64,000 nt of DNA from Bacteroidota bacterium (GCA_026391435.1 JAPLEJ010000005.1:1-64000); one strand, 5' to 3'; shown: positions 7,355-16,575, counted from the stretch's first letter. Made by a program: numbers and translations. Notes: generated by a model from the letters alone, not told the origin.

Positions 7355-7362
7355 TACCTTTG
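7355..7362 (+). promoter_or_regulatory. -7 element of the HYC_CC_PP gene
   Basis: TACCTTTG is an exact TAnnTTTG match and ends 6 nt before the ATG at 7369. TTG at 7330-7332 stands 22 nt upstream as a possible -33 element. The message would begin at or near the start codon. Confidence 0.5.
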
Positions 7363-7368
7363 TATTCA

Positions 7369-7773
7369 ATGAAACGTTTATTTTTATATATACTATCCTT
7401 TATTTTTATCATCACCTCATCTGGTGTCATGGTGAACATGCACTATTGCATGGGGAAAGTAGCTGGTTCAAGTATTTCATTAATAAATCACGTTTCATCT
7501 AAGTGCGACAAATGCGGGATGGAAAAAAGCAAAACCAAAGGAAAAGGTTGTTGCCATGATAGTAATAAGCTAGTTAAAAATACGATCGATCAAAAATTAG
7601 CAAACTCGTCTATTAAAATAGATAATCAATTTGTAAATTTATTTTCATTTGAAAATAATGAATTCAAAATAATTTCCTTTCCTCCATCTGATAGCATCAC
7701 TATTCGCTATCACGCACCGCCACTGTATTGCGGTGTCCCCAATTATATATCTCATTGTAGTTACCTTATTTAG
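7369..7773 (+). CDS. HYC_CC_PP family protein
   Basis: A 134-residue protein with a hydrophobic N-terminal anchor or signal and the three family marks in order: VNMHYCMGK, KGCCHDSNK and YHAPPLY. A CDKCGM pair adds further thiols. The family is commonly found beside copper/heavy-metal TonB receptors in Bacteroidota; its role is unproven. An upstream in-frame TTG (7330) exists, but the -7 element lies between it and ATG 7369, which favours the latter. Confidence 0.85.
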   Translation: MKRLFLYILSFIFIITSSGVMVNMHYCMGKVAGSSISLINHVSSKCDKCGMEKSKTKGKGCCHDSNKLVKNTIDQKLANSSIKIDNQFVNLFSFENNEFKIISFPPSDSITIRYHAPPLYCGVPNYISHCSYLI

Positions 7774-7792
7774 TTGCTCATTTTATTTTTCA

Positions 7793-7832
7793 CCCAATTA
7801 ATTGTCATTACAATTAATTGGGAGTTGTTTTT
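7793..7832 (+). terminator. Strong hairpin between HYC_CC_PP and the TonB receptor gene
   Basis: CCCAATTAATTGT (7793-7805) pairs perfectly with ACAATTAATTGGG (7810-7822) over a CATT loop, followed by GTTTTTT. This is a 13-bp intrinsic terminator, 20 bp past the HYC_CC_PP stop and 21 bp before the receptor ATG. Confidence 0.75.
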
Positions 7833-7852
7833 TATATTTTAAATAATAAAAA

Positions 7853-10411
7853 ATGAGTTTCAAATATATCGCGTTGCTTATAGGTTTACTTATAAGTTTA
7901 ATGTCAAATGCACAAGCAGTTTCTAAGTCTAATTTATCAGATACTTCATTTAAAGTGTTTGGTGCCTGTGAGCAATGTAAAAGTAGAATCGAGGAAGCAT
8001 TAATAATGAAAGGAATTAGCAAGGCCATTTGGGATGTAGATACTAAAATGGTCAGTATTCGGTATGATGCTACTAAAATTTCAATAGACAAAATCGAAAA
8101 TAAAATTGTAGAGGTAGGACATGATTTAATCCATAAAAAGGCTAAAACCATCATTTATAATGACTTGCCAGAATGCTGTCATTATAGGGAATTAGATTCT
8201 ACTATTTCACATTCAGATAATGTCATACCATCATCTACTATTAAAGGTGTGGTATTACAGGAAAATAATATGGGCAAATTTGAGCCTATGTCAAATGCGA
8301 GTGTATATTGGTCAGGCACTAACATTGGCGTCATTACAGATAGCTTTGGTGTGTTTTCACTTGTAAATGACAATACCAATACAAAGTTAATAATAAGCTA
8401 TGTTGGTTTTAAACCTGATACCATTACTGTAGATAATAGTAATCAACTTAAAGTAATACTCGCATCTAAAAATCAATTAAATGAGGTAACGGTATTCAGT
8501 AGACCCAATGGGACGTACATCCCTTTTTTAAATACCATCCGAACCCAAGTCATGACGGGTACCGAGTTACTAAAAGCGGCCTGTTGTAATTTAAGCGAGA
8601 GCTTTGAAACTAATCCCTCTGTGGATGTGTCCTACAATGATGCAGTAACCGGATCAAAGCAAATTCAGTTGTTAGGGTTAAGTGGTAATTATACCCAATT
8701 AACCATCGAAAATTTACCTGGCCCTAGGGGGCTCGCCACTTTATTAGGATTAAACTCGATAGCAGGTCCATGGATTGAAAGTATTCAGTTAACGAAAGGA
8801 GTAGGGTCTGTAGCTAATGGATTTGAAAGTATTGCTGGTCAAATTAATGTAGAATTAAAAAAACCTGAAACTGCCGAAAAATTATTAGCTAATGTTTATA
8901 TCAATGATTTTGGGAAAACAGATTTGAATTTAAATCTATCTCACAAACTAAATACAAAGTGGTCCACTGGTTTGTTGTTACACGACGATTTTTTAAATAA
9001 TAAACAACTTGATTTTAATAAGGATGGTTTTAGAGATATACCTACAGGTAACCAGTTAAGTATAGTGAATCGATATAAATATGATAATGCAAAAGGTTTT
9101 TTAACACAGTTTGGTTTTAAAATTTTAAATGATAAAAAAGTAGGAGGTCAAATTACATTTGATCCTGCTTATGATAAACTATCAACGCAACATTATGGCT
9201 TAGGAATTAATTCAGAACGTTATGAGTTATTTGGAAAGATTGGATATATTTTTCCTCAACAAAAATATAAAAGTATAGGCCTTCAATTAAATGCAGTGAA
9301 TCACGAACAAGATTCTTATTTCGGCCAAACGATTTATAATGCAAAGCAACAAAGCTTTTATGGTAATTTAATTTATCAATCAATTTTTAATTCAACGATA
9401 CATAAATATCGAACTGGTATTAGTTTTCAATATGATAAATACAATGAACTTTATAAAGTGAATGTTTATAATAGAAAAGAGATTGTCCCTGGTGCTTTTT
9501 TTGAATATACTTTTACCCCCAATGAAAAATGGGGTGCCGTTGTTGGTTTAAGAGCCGATCACAATAATATATTTGGTTCCTTTTTAACGCCACGCGTCAA
9601 TATAAGATATGAACCCATCAAAGGAACTGCTATAAGAATGAGCGCGGGTAGGGGCCAAAGAACTTCAAATATATTTGCCGAAAACAATAGTGTTTTAGTG
9701 AGCGCAAGGATGCTTGAAATAAATACAAATAATGCAGGGCTTGCATATGGGCTATCACCTGAAATTGCTTGGAATAAAGGTCTAAGCCTTGATCAGAAAT
9801 TTTTATTATTTGGCAATAATGCTACGATTGGGCTTGATTATTTCAGAAATGATTTTGTTAATCAAGTAGTAGTTGATATGGAAAATCCTCGCAAAGTGAC
9901 ATTTTCTAATTTAAAAGGCGCATCGTATTCCAATAGTTTTCAAGCTGAATTAAATATAATGCCCCTTAAAAAATTCGATATTAAAATTGCCTATAGGTAT
10001 TTTGATGTGATGCAAACTTATAATGGACAATTACTTGAACGACCTTATATCGCTAAGCATCGTGCATTTTTAAGCTTTGACTATGCTACACTCAATAACT
10101 GGAAATTTAATTATACCATTACATATAATGGAGCTAAAAGGATAAACAATACATCCGAAAATCCTATTGCTTATCAACTGGCCAATTATTCACCCAGTTA
10201 TATTTTAATGAATACGCAAATCACTAAAACATTTGGAGAGAATTTCCCAATGGATGTATATATAGGAGCTGAAAATTTATCCAATTATTTTCAATCAAAT
10301 CCAATAGTTGCTGCAACAGATCCATTTAGCCCTTATTTTGATGCTTCGATGATTTGGGGTCCAAGTTCCGGAAGGATGCTTTATTTTGGTTGGAGACTTA
10401 AAATAAAATAG
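7853..10411 (+). CDS. TonB-dependent receptor with N-terminal HMA metal-binding domain
   Basis: An 852-residue outer-membrane receptor with unusual N-terminal architecture. The order is: signal peptide to about residue 21; an HMA-like domain at about 32-100 whose metal site is CEQC (C39, C42); a carboxypeptidase-like regulatory domain at about 129-205; a plug beginning near 230 (AACCNLSESFETNPSVDVS, C244-C245); and a beta barrel to the final LKIK. The HMA domain normally binds Cu+ or Zn2+ in chaperones and P-type ATPases, and the twin-cysteine plug is typical of copper-associated receptors. The likely job is copper or other soft-metal import across the outer membrane; substrate is inferred. 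Neighbours DUF6370 and HYC_CC_PP support this. Confidence 0.9.
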   Translation: MSFKYIALLIGLLISLMSNAQAVSKSNLSDTSFKVFGACEQCKSRIEEALIMKGISKAIWDVDTKMVSIRYDATKISIDKIENKIVEVGHDLIHKKAKTIIYNDLPECCHYRELDSTISHSDNVIPSSTIKGVVLQENNMGKFEPMSNASVYWSGTNIGVITDSFGVFSLVNDNTNTKLIISYVGFKPDTITVDNSNQLKVILASKNQLNEVTVFSRPNGTYIPFLNTIRTQVMTGTELLKAACCNLSESFETNPSVDVSYNDAVTGSKQIQLLGLSGNYTQLTIENLPGPRGLATLLGLNSIAGPWIESIQLTKGVGSVANGFESIAGQINVELKKPETAEKLLANVYINDFGKTDLNLNLSHKLNTKWSTGLLLHDDFLNNKQLDFNKDGFRDIPTGNQLSIVNRYKYDNAKGFLTQFGFKILNDKKVGGQITFDPAYDKLSTQHYGLGINSERYELFGKIGYIFPQQKYKSIGLQLNAVNHEQDSYFGQTIYNAKQQSFYGNLIYQSIFNSTIHKYRTGISFQYDKYNELYKVNVYNRKEIVPGAFFEYTFTPNEKWGAVVGLRADHNNIFGSFLTPRVNIRYEPIKGTAIRMSAGRGQRTSNIFAENNSVLVSARMLEINTNNAGLAYGLSPEIAWNKGLSLDQKFLLFGNNATIGLDYFRNDFVNQVVVDMENPRKVTFSNLKGASYSNSFQAELNIMPLKKFDIKIAYRYFDVMQTYNGQLLERPYIAKHRAFLSFDYATLNNWKFNYTITYNGAKRINNTSENPIAYQLANYSPSYILMNTQITKTFGENFPMDVYIGAENLSNYFQSNPIVAATDPFSPYFDASMIWGPSSGRMLYFGWRLKIK

Positions 10412-10449
10412 TGGCTTAAAGTAATTTCCTTAACTAATCCCACTATTTT
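10405..10449 (+). terminator. Terminator after the TonB receptor
   Basis: AAAATAGTGG (10405-10414, including the stop codon) pairs perfectly with CCACTATTTT (10440-10449) across a 25-nt loop. The T-rich 3' arm continues to 10450. The large loop lowers confidence. Confidence 0.45.
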
Positions 10450-10456
10450 TACATTT

Positions 10457-11941
10457 ATGAAGTCAATAGCAGTGCTATTATTTTTATGCTGGTCCAATTT
10501 GATATTGGCCCAACCCCAATACAATTGGAATGATAAAGTACAGACTATTTACGAATCCATCACTTCCTTAAAAATTCCCGAGGCTCGAAATTTAATTGCA
10601 ATTGAAAAAACCAAAAATCCAGATAATTTAGTTTATCCAGTATTGGATAGTTACGCAGACTTATATCAACTTTTTTTCAATGAAAATAGTAACGATTATA
10701 AAATATTTTATCCGCAATTTGAAAAGCGAATAGATGTCCTAAAAAAGGGGCCAAAAAATTCTCCGTTTTATTTATACTCTCTAGGATTATTACATTTACA
10801 CAAAGCGATTGCAGCCATTCGGTTTGATCGTAATTTGGATGCAGCATTAGAGTTTAGGAAAGCCTATTTTAACTTTAAGGAAAACATACAATTATATCCT
10901 AAGTTCACTCCAAATAATTTATATTTTGGTGTATTAACTACTGTCATTGGTTCGGCTCCTGCTAATTATCAGTGGATGTTAAATTTTCTTGGTTTCAATG
11001 GCAACATTATTAAAGGAAATGAATTGGTCCTAAGTTATATAAATAGCAAAGATGAATTTTCTAAAATATGTTTAAATGAAGCTTTGCTTATTTATCCATA
11101 TTTGATTATGAATTTTGAAGGGGACACTAAAAAAACATTTGATTTTATTGAGCATACTAATTATGATTTTAAGAAAAATCATATTCATGCCTACATGGCA
11201 ACCAATTTATATTTAAATCATCAACAATCAACTAAAGCACTTGAAATTACCAACGGCTTAGAATTTTCATCTGCCTATCTAAATATTCCATTTTGGAATT
11301 ATGAAAAAGGGTTTGCCTATCTGAATCAAATGAAATTAGATTTGGCTCAAAAGGAGCTATTGGATTTTATAAAAAATTTTAAAGGCAATTTTTATATTAA
11401 AGATGCTTATGAAAAATTAAGTTGGATTGCTTATTTGCAAAATGATATGAAACAGGCAAATGAGTTTCGTAATGAAGTGATTATACATGGCTCGCAAATT
11501 ACCGATGCTGATAAGTTAGCCTACCAGAATGCAATTTCTGGGGTTTGGCCTAATATATTACTACTTAAAGCACGCATTTTAAGTGATGGGGGATATCAAA
11601 AGCAAGCACTCAGCTCATTATCAGATAAAACGACCTTAGACTTTCAGTCCCTAACGGATAAGGCCGAATTTTCCTATCGATTAGCCCGTATTTACGATCT
11701 TATGGGCGATGAAGCTCAAGCCATTAAGTATTATAAATCAACCTTAGTTAAAGGAGCCAATTTGCCAGCATATTTTGCTTCAAGGGCAGCACTTCAATTA
11801 GGTTTATTATACGAGAGTCATAAAAATTACAAAGATGCGTTAGATTATTACTCAATTTGTTTAGGAATGAAAAACCATGCTTTTAAAAATTCTATCGACC
11901 AAAAAGCAAAATCGGGAATGCTGCGTTGCAAAAACAAATAA
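10457..11941 (+). CDS. Secreted tetratricopeptide-repeat protein
   Basis: A 494-residue protein with a signal peptide ending near LILAQ and a helical-repeat body. The C-terminal third has recognisable TPR units (AEFSYRLARIYDLMGDEAQAIKYY; ASRAALQLGLLYESHKNYKDALDYY). The N-terminal part is a less regular helical region. TPR folds bind protein partners; no enzyme motif is visible. The 3' end is 1 bp from the convergent isoprenoid-synthase-like gene. Confidence 0.75.
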   Translation: MKSIAVLLFLCWSNLILAQPQYNWNDKVQTIYESITSLKIPEARNLIAIEKTKNPDNLVYPVLDSYADLYQLFFNENSNDYKIFYPQFEKRIDVLKKGPKNSPFYLYSLGLLHLHKAIAAIRFDRNLDAALEFRKAYFNFKENIQLYPKFTPNNLYFGVLTTVIGSAPANYQWMLNFLGFNGNIIKGNELVLSYINSKDEFSKICLNEALLIYPYLIMNFEGDTKKTFDFIEHTNYDFKKNHIHAYMATNLYLNHQQSTKALEITNGLEFSSAYLNIPFWNYEKGFAYLNQMKLDLAQKELLDFIKNFKGNFYIKDAYEKLSWIAYLQNDMKQANEFRNEVIIHGSQITDADKLAYQNAISGVWPNILLLKARILSDGGYQKQALSSLSDKTTLDFQSLTDKAEFSYRLARIYDLMGDEAQAIKYYKSTLVKGANLPAYFASRAALQLGLLYESHKNYKDALDYYSICLGMKNHAFKNSIDQKAKSGMLRCKNK

Positions 11942-11942
11942 T

Positions 11943-12926
11943 TTATTTTCCTAATTGATAACTGTATTTAAAAAGTTTAATTATATTTTTAAATTTCTCC
12001 ATATCAATAATTAAATCTTTTCTTTCGTAATCTTTAAATGGCAATAAGTGGTCATTGTCTCCTTGTAATTTTCTTAAATTTTCTAAAGCTAAATATCCAA
12101 AAGCTGGTATCATTGATAAAATAATACGCAATCTTGTTATTTTTAAATGAGCATAAGGTAACATCTCAATACTTTTTATAAATAATTTCAGTTGTTCATT
12201 ATACATTCGTTCTATATCAATAATTGTGTTTTGAGTATTTGCAAATGTTTGAATGCCTTCATGGGTATCCTTATAAATATCATATAAGTCATTGGTCATT
12301 TGGATCAAACCGCCTAAATGATACCAACATTGATCAATCATATCACTTGAAGGAGTTCCTAAGTAATGACGACACATGAGTAAGCTATAACCTCCTTTTC
12401 TTTTAGTGATAGAAAGTATAGTTGATTGTGGTATCTTCTCATTCACTTGTAGGGTGGAATCTATTTGAGCTTCTTGAATCTGGTTTAGAACATTCTGATA
12501 TTCCGATTTGTCATTCACACTATTTAATAGCTTCAAATGTGCATCCATTAAAACCGCTTCGTTAAATGTAGACGGTTTATATTTTTCAGGATACAAAAAC
12601 ATGTCATTTAGTATTTCCTTACTTACAATTTGATCATCCATCAAATCATCGTACAAGCTTGCCAATACAAAATAGGTTTTATTATTCTTCTTTTCCTTTT
12701 CATTAGAAAACCTACCCTCTAATTTTAGAAAACTATCATTAATGATCAGTTGTTGTAAGCTCTGAAATCTAATTATTTTCTTAAATGTACTATTTACAAA
12801 TTTTCCGTTAAATTTTACTTCAATACCTTTTAAGAATTGCACTCCCTTTTTTTGTGTTGAGTTCAGCCCGAATATCATACGGGATATAAATCCTAAAATA
12901 AAATAACAAAACTTTAATAAATACAT
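11943..12926 (-). CDS. Class I isoprenoid-synthase-like protein
   Basis: A 327-residue, mostly helical protein with the two metal-binding motifs of class I isoprenoid synthases. SLYDDLMDD at residues 90-98 corresponds to the aspartate-rich DDxxD motif, and NDLYDIYKD at 212-220 resembles the NDxxDxxxD second motif. The spacing of about 115 residues fits the trans-prenyltransferase/squalene-synthase/terpene-synthase fold. The rest is too divergent for me to name a product. It stands alone on the minus strand, without other isoprenoid genes in the window. No signal peptide is obvious, although residues 3-20 are hydrophobic and could anchor it to the membrane. Confidence 0.65.
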   Translation of the reverse strand: MYLLKFCYFILGFISRMIFGLNSTQKKGVQFLKGIEVKFNGKFVNSTFKKIIRFQSLQQLIINDSFLKLEGRFSNEKEKKNNKTYFVLASLYDDLMDDQIVSKEILNDMFLYPEKYKPSTFNEAVLMDAHLKLLNSVNDKSEYQNVLNQIQEAQIDSTLQVNEKIPQSTILSITKRKGGYSLLMCRHYLGTPSSDMIDQCWYHLGGLIQMTNDLYDIYKDTHEGIQTFANTQNTIIDIERMYNEQLKLFIKSIEMLPYAHLKITRLRIILSMIPAFGYLALENLRKLQGDNDHLLPFKDYERKDLIIDMEKFKNIIKLFKYSYQLGK

Positions 12927-13027
12927 AATTAACTAAATTTAGAATAAAAATTCGATTTAGTATTATTATTTTAAAATCTATTTATTTAAATATTTTCGCT
13001 ACTTTTAATAGCTTAAACAACTTACTT

Positions 13028-13948
13028 ATGAAGCGTTTTAAATATTTATTTTTTATTCCTTTCATGCTTATTATGATAGCAGTTCAAGGTCAATCTAAAA
13101 TGAAAGCCGATGCTACTAGCTTTAGTTTACAAATGGATTATTTAAGTAATTATATTTATAATGGGCGCGCTGATTCTATTAAAACGCCATATCAAACTAC
13201 TACAGCTTCGCTTCACTTAGCAAATGGTTTCTTTACTAATTTTAGTGCGAGTTATTTATTAACTCAAGGTGCACAACGTTTCGATTATTTTCAATTGGAT
13301 TTAGGGTATGAATATAAAATTGGTGAAAATATTTATGGAGATATTTATGGGACTAAATATTTTTATGCTGGGCAATCAAATTTATTAAATGGAAATATAT
13401 CTACTGATATTGGAGTAAGTTTAAATTATGATTTTAAAATTTTTCAATTAAATAGTATTACTGATGTTTTCTTTTCTGGGAAAACCGATTATCAATTTAC
13501 CCCTGGTATCGAAAAAACAATTTATTTAAAAAATAACAATACGTCAAGTATAAGTATCAATCCTTATTTATATGCTACTTTTAGTACCTTGAATTATTAT
13601 GAATCAAATGTTACTCGTCGATTAAATGGACCAAACGGACCCAAAGGGAATAAAGGAGTAAATACAAATGCGCCAATCATTCAAAATAATACCACATTAT
13701 TAGACAAGGGTATTAAATTACTTAATTTAGATTTTTCCATGCCCATCACCTATGAAAATAATCATTGGAGTTTAATTTTCTCACCAACTTATTCCAACCC
13801 TTTTAATAAAATTAGTACTATTACTACTAACACAGTAACACCTATTTCAGGTATTCCTACTTCCAATTCTTTTGATTCAACTCCTTATTCAGAATTACAT
13901 TTATCAAATCAATTTTTTTATCAACTCAGCCTTATTTATAAATTTTAA
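13028..13948 (+). CDS. Outer-membrane beta-barrel protein (TorF/porin-like)
   Basis: A 306-residue protein with a signal peptide (ends near VQGQS), a series of alternating amphipathic strands and a C-terminal phenylalanine (SLIYKF), all features of an outer-membrane barrel. The first strand region (LQMDYLSNYIYNGRADS) resembles the TorF putative-porin family, where this position reads SNYVFRG. Substrate is unknown. The gene ends 2 bp before the half-size MFS gene, so export and inner-membrane transport may be coupled. Confidence 0.65.
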   Translation: MKRFKYLFFIPFMLIMIAVQGQSKMKADATSFSLQMDYLSNYIYNGRADSIKTPYQTTTASLHLANGFFTNFSASYLLTQGAQRFDYFQLDLGYEYKIGENIYGDIYGTKYFYAGQSNLLNGNISTDIGVSLNYDFKIFQLNSITDVFFSGKTDYQFTPGIEKTIYLKNNNTSSISINPYLYATFSTLNYYESNVTRRLNGPNGPKGNKGVNTNAPIIQNNTTLLDKGIKLLNLDFSMPITYENNHWSLIFSPTYSNPFNKISTITTNTVTPISGIPTSNSFDSTPYSELHLSNQFFYQLSLIYKF

Positions 13949-13950
13949 AA

Positions 13951-14523
13951 ATGAATCTAACCAAAACCACAAAAATTTTATTAATCGCTTCAAGTTTATG
14001 GTATTTTGGAGAAGGCTTATTTGGACCACTGTTTGCAATATATGCCGAAAAGATAGGAGGGAATTTATTAGACATCACTTGGGCATGGGCGCTTTACTTA
14101 ATTAGTACAGGAATTTTTTATGTTATAGTTGGTAAATATGTTAACCAATCCAAATATAAAAAACATGTTATGATTTTTGGCTATGCTCTTAATGCATGCT
14201 TCACTTTTGGTTATATGTTTATTGAAAATGCAAATCAACTATTTATGTTACAAGTAGGATTAGGAATGGCAGAAGCCTTAAGTGCACCTATTTGGGATAC
14301 ATTATTTGCATCTAATATGGAAAACACTGAAAATACTTTTCATTGGAGCTTGGCAAGCGGCCATACTCATTTTGTATCAGGTATAGCCATTGCAATAGGC
14401 GGTCTCATTGCTAATTATGTTTCTTTTAACGCTTTATTTTTAACAATGGGAATCATACAAGTGATAGCTACACTTGTTCAAGCCAAGCTTTTATTTATCC
14501 CAAGTGAAAAAGGAGGACTATAA
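13951..14523 (+). CDS. Half-length MFS-type transporter (six helices)
   Basis: A 190-residue protein with about six transmembrane segments (for example ILLIASSLWYFGEGLFGPLF, LYLISTGIFYVIVG, LFMLQVGLGMAEALSAPIW). It resembles one half of a 12-helix MFS transporter. The 92 bp that follow cannot encode the missing half. It may act as a homodimer, or be a decayed gene, although its frame is intact. Only 2 bp separate it from the upstream barrel gene. Confidence 0.65.
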   Translation: MNLTKTTKILLIASSLWYFGEGLFGPLFAIYAEKIGGNLLDITWAWALYLISTGIFYVIVGKYVNQSKYKKHVMIFGYALNACFTFGYMFIENANQLFMLQVGLGMAEALSAPIWDTLFASNMENTENTFHWSLASGHTHFVSGIAIAIGGLIANYVSFNALFLTMGIIQVIATLVQAKLLFIPSEKGGL

Positions 14524-14615
14524 TTTCCTTAATTAGTTCTACTTCAAATGCATTTCTACTAATCCCTTCAAAAATGACGTACCTTTATGGCTATCAATAA
14601 TTAAATGATACCATT

Positions 14616-15806
14616 TTGAAGTTTATAGATTTAGGTTTGGATCCCCGTATTTTAGAAGGAATTGATGCCATGGGGTATGAAAATGCAACTGAAGTGCAAC
14701 AACAGGTGATGCTTCCAATTTTAGAAGGTAAAGACATCATTGCTGCTGCTCAAACTGGTACAGGTAAAACGGCCGCTTTTTTACTGCCTTTATTACATCG
14801 ACTTTTAACTTCGCCTCATCATGCAGGTGATATCAACGCAATGGTCATTGTCCCGACCCGTGAATTAGCCATTCAAATTGCTGAAAGTATTGAAGGGCTT
14901 TCCTATTTTACAGATGTGAGTTCCATTGCAGTATACGGCGGAGGAGATGGTAATTCATTTGTTACCGAAAAAAAAGCACTTACAAGTGGTGTAGATATTG
15001 TCGTATGTACACCTGGCCGTATGATTGCTCATTTAAATATGGGCTATGTTAAATTGAAAGGGCTTAAATATTTGGTTTTAGATGAGGCCGATCGAATGTT
15101 GGATATGGGATTTTCGGATGACCTATCTAAAATTTTTACTTTTTTACCAGCGGTTCGTCAAAACTTATTGTTTTCTGCCACCATGCCTTCGAAAATGAGG
15201 GTGCTCGCAAAAAAATTATTACATAATCCTGTTGAGATTAATATTGCTATCTCTAAACCCCCAGAACAAATCGTACAAAAAGCGTTTATTGTATACGAAG
15301 CACAGAAAGTTCCTATTATCATTGACATGTTGAGTTCAAAAAAATTTTCCAAAGTGATTGTTTTTTGTTCTAAAAAGCTAAACGTAAAACAGTTAACCGC
15401 TAAATTAAAAAGTGCAAACTTATTGGTTGCCGAAATACATTCTGATTTAGATCAAAAAAGTAGAGAACAATATTTACAAGATTTTAGAAATCAAAAAATA
15501 AATATTCTTGTTGCAACAGATGTTTTAAGCAGAGGTATTGATATTGATGATATCGATTTAGTCATTAATTATGATGTGCCTAATGATGGCGAGGATTATA
15601 TTCACCGTATTGGCAGAACCGCTCGTGCAGCTACTTCAGGAACTGCTTTTACTTTAGTGGATGAAAAAGAACAAGGCAAGTGCGCCGTGATCGAACAATT
15701 ACTTGGAGCTCCCATTTTAAAAGGCACTGTGCCTGCCGAATTTGGACCTACTCCTAATTATAATCCCAAATCGATTCCTCAAAAAGGTTTCAACAGACGC
15801 AGGTAA
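14616..15806 (+). CDS. DEAD-box RNA helicase
   Basis: A 396-residue helicase with all core motifs in order: a Q motif (ATEVQQQVM), AQTGTGKTAA (Walker A, about residues 46-54), PTRELA, TPGR, VLDEADRMLDMGF, FSATMP, and in the second RecA domain VFCSKK, ATDVLSRGIDID and HRIGRTAR. It unwinds structured RNA with ATP, probably in ribosome assembly or cold response. The short C-terminal tail ends in FNRRR. The start is TTG 14616, which gives the typical MKFIDLGLDP; the ATG at 14605 is in another frame that stops after four codons. TACCTTTA (14580-14587) may be its -7 element. Confidence 0.92.
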   Translation: MKFIDLGLDPRILEGIDAMGYENATEVQQQVMLPILEGKDIIAAAQTGTGKTAAFLLPLLHRLLTSPHHAGDINAMVIVPTRELAIQIAESIEGLSYFTDVSSIAVYGGGDGNSFVTEKKALTSGVDIVVCTPGRMIAHLNMGYVKLKGLKYLVLDEADRMLDMGFSDDLSKIFTFLPAVRQNLLFSATMPSKMRVLAKKLLHNPVEINIAISKPPEQIVQKAFIVYEAQKVPIIIDMLSSKKFSKVIVFCSKKLNVKQLTAKLKSANLLVAEIHSDLDQKSREQYLQDFRNQKINILVATDVLSRGIDIDDIDLVINYDVPNDGEDYIHRIGRTARAATSGTAFTLVDEKEQGKCAVIEQLLGAPILKGTVPAEFGPTPNYNPKSIPQKGFNRRR

Positions 15807-15851
15807 ATCTTTCCACTATTCCAATTTTGGATTACAATTGTAAAATGAATT

Positions 15852-16418
15852 ATGAAATCAACTATCTCTAGTAAGCTACAAGAAAGATGTCAAGGCCTTT
15901 GTGAATTATGTTCTACTGATAATGCAACAAGCGCTTATGCAGTTAGTCCTAAAAATAATGATGTGATTGAGAATGAAGTAGCCCTTTGTGATCAATGCTT
16001 GTCTGTTATCGAAGGTAAAGAGGCCGGTAATCACTGGCAATGTTTGGCGGGTAGTATTTGGAACGCAGAGCCTAGTGTACTTGCTTTAAGTTACCGTATT
16101 TTATTTAGCATTAAGGATAATGAGTGGGCTAATGAATTATTGACTTCGGTTGATTTTGATGAAACAGTCATTACTTGGGCTGTAAGTGCATTTCAAAAAG
16201 AGGCAGTGCATTTAGATAGCAATGGAACTGAACTCCAAAACGGAGATACCATCATTTTAACGCAAGGCTTAAATGTGAAAGGGGCTAATTTTATGGCGCC
16301 CAAAGGTACTATGGTCCGTAAAATTAGATTGGTACCTGATAACCCAGAACAAATTGAAGGTAAGGTTAATGAGCAAACCATTGTCATCTTAACAAAATTT
16401 GTAAAAAAATCTGCGTAG
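15852..16418 (+). CDS. yjdM: PhnA/YjdM domain protein
   Basis: A 188-residue protein with an N-terminal cysteine cluster (CQGLCELC and ALCDQC, a probable zinc ribbon) and a C-terminal PhnA domain (SNGTELQNGDTIILTQGLNV to TIVILTKFVKK). The family was named for alkylphosphonate use in Escherichia coli, but phosphonate chemistry is not proven for it. Here it is longer than the 110-residue Escherichia coli protein owing to a central insert. There are no phn genes nearby. It is followed by a GH29 gene, probably unlinked in function. Confidence 0.85.
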   Translation: MKSTISSKLQERCQGLCELCSTDNATSAYAVSPKNNDVIENEVALCDQCLSVIEGKEAGNHWQCLAGSIWNAEPSVLALSYRILFSIKDNEWANELLTSVDFDETVITWAVSAFQKEAVHLDSNGTELQNGDTIILTQGLNVKGANFMAPKGTMVRKIRLVPDNPEQIEGKVNEQTIVILTKFVKKSA

Positions 16419-16575
16419 TATTCGTGATCTATTTCACATCAATTTTTTTTAATTGTAATAATTGAATAGGTTAGGACCGAATCCTGATATAAAATATTAA
16501 TTTATTCCTATATTTACAATACGAGTTTGATCTATTGTACATTTTAAATATTTTATCTTTTCAATCTATAATTAA

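Noticed and set aside
7798-8154. 118-residue minus-strand frame
   Set aside because: It is antisense to the HMA domain of the TonB receptor, which has a clear signal peptide and CEQC motif on the plus strand.
14524-14615. Missing second half of the MFS protein through a frameshift
   Set aside because: Only 92 bp lie between this gene and the helicase, and they contain no further hydrophobic frame. The half-length is not a simple frameshift within the window.
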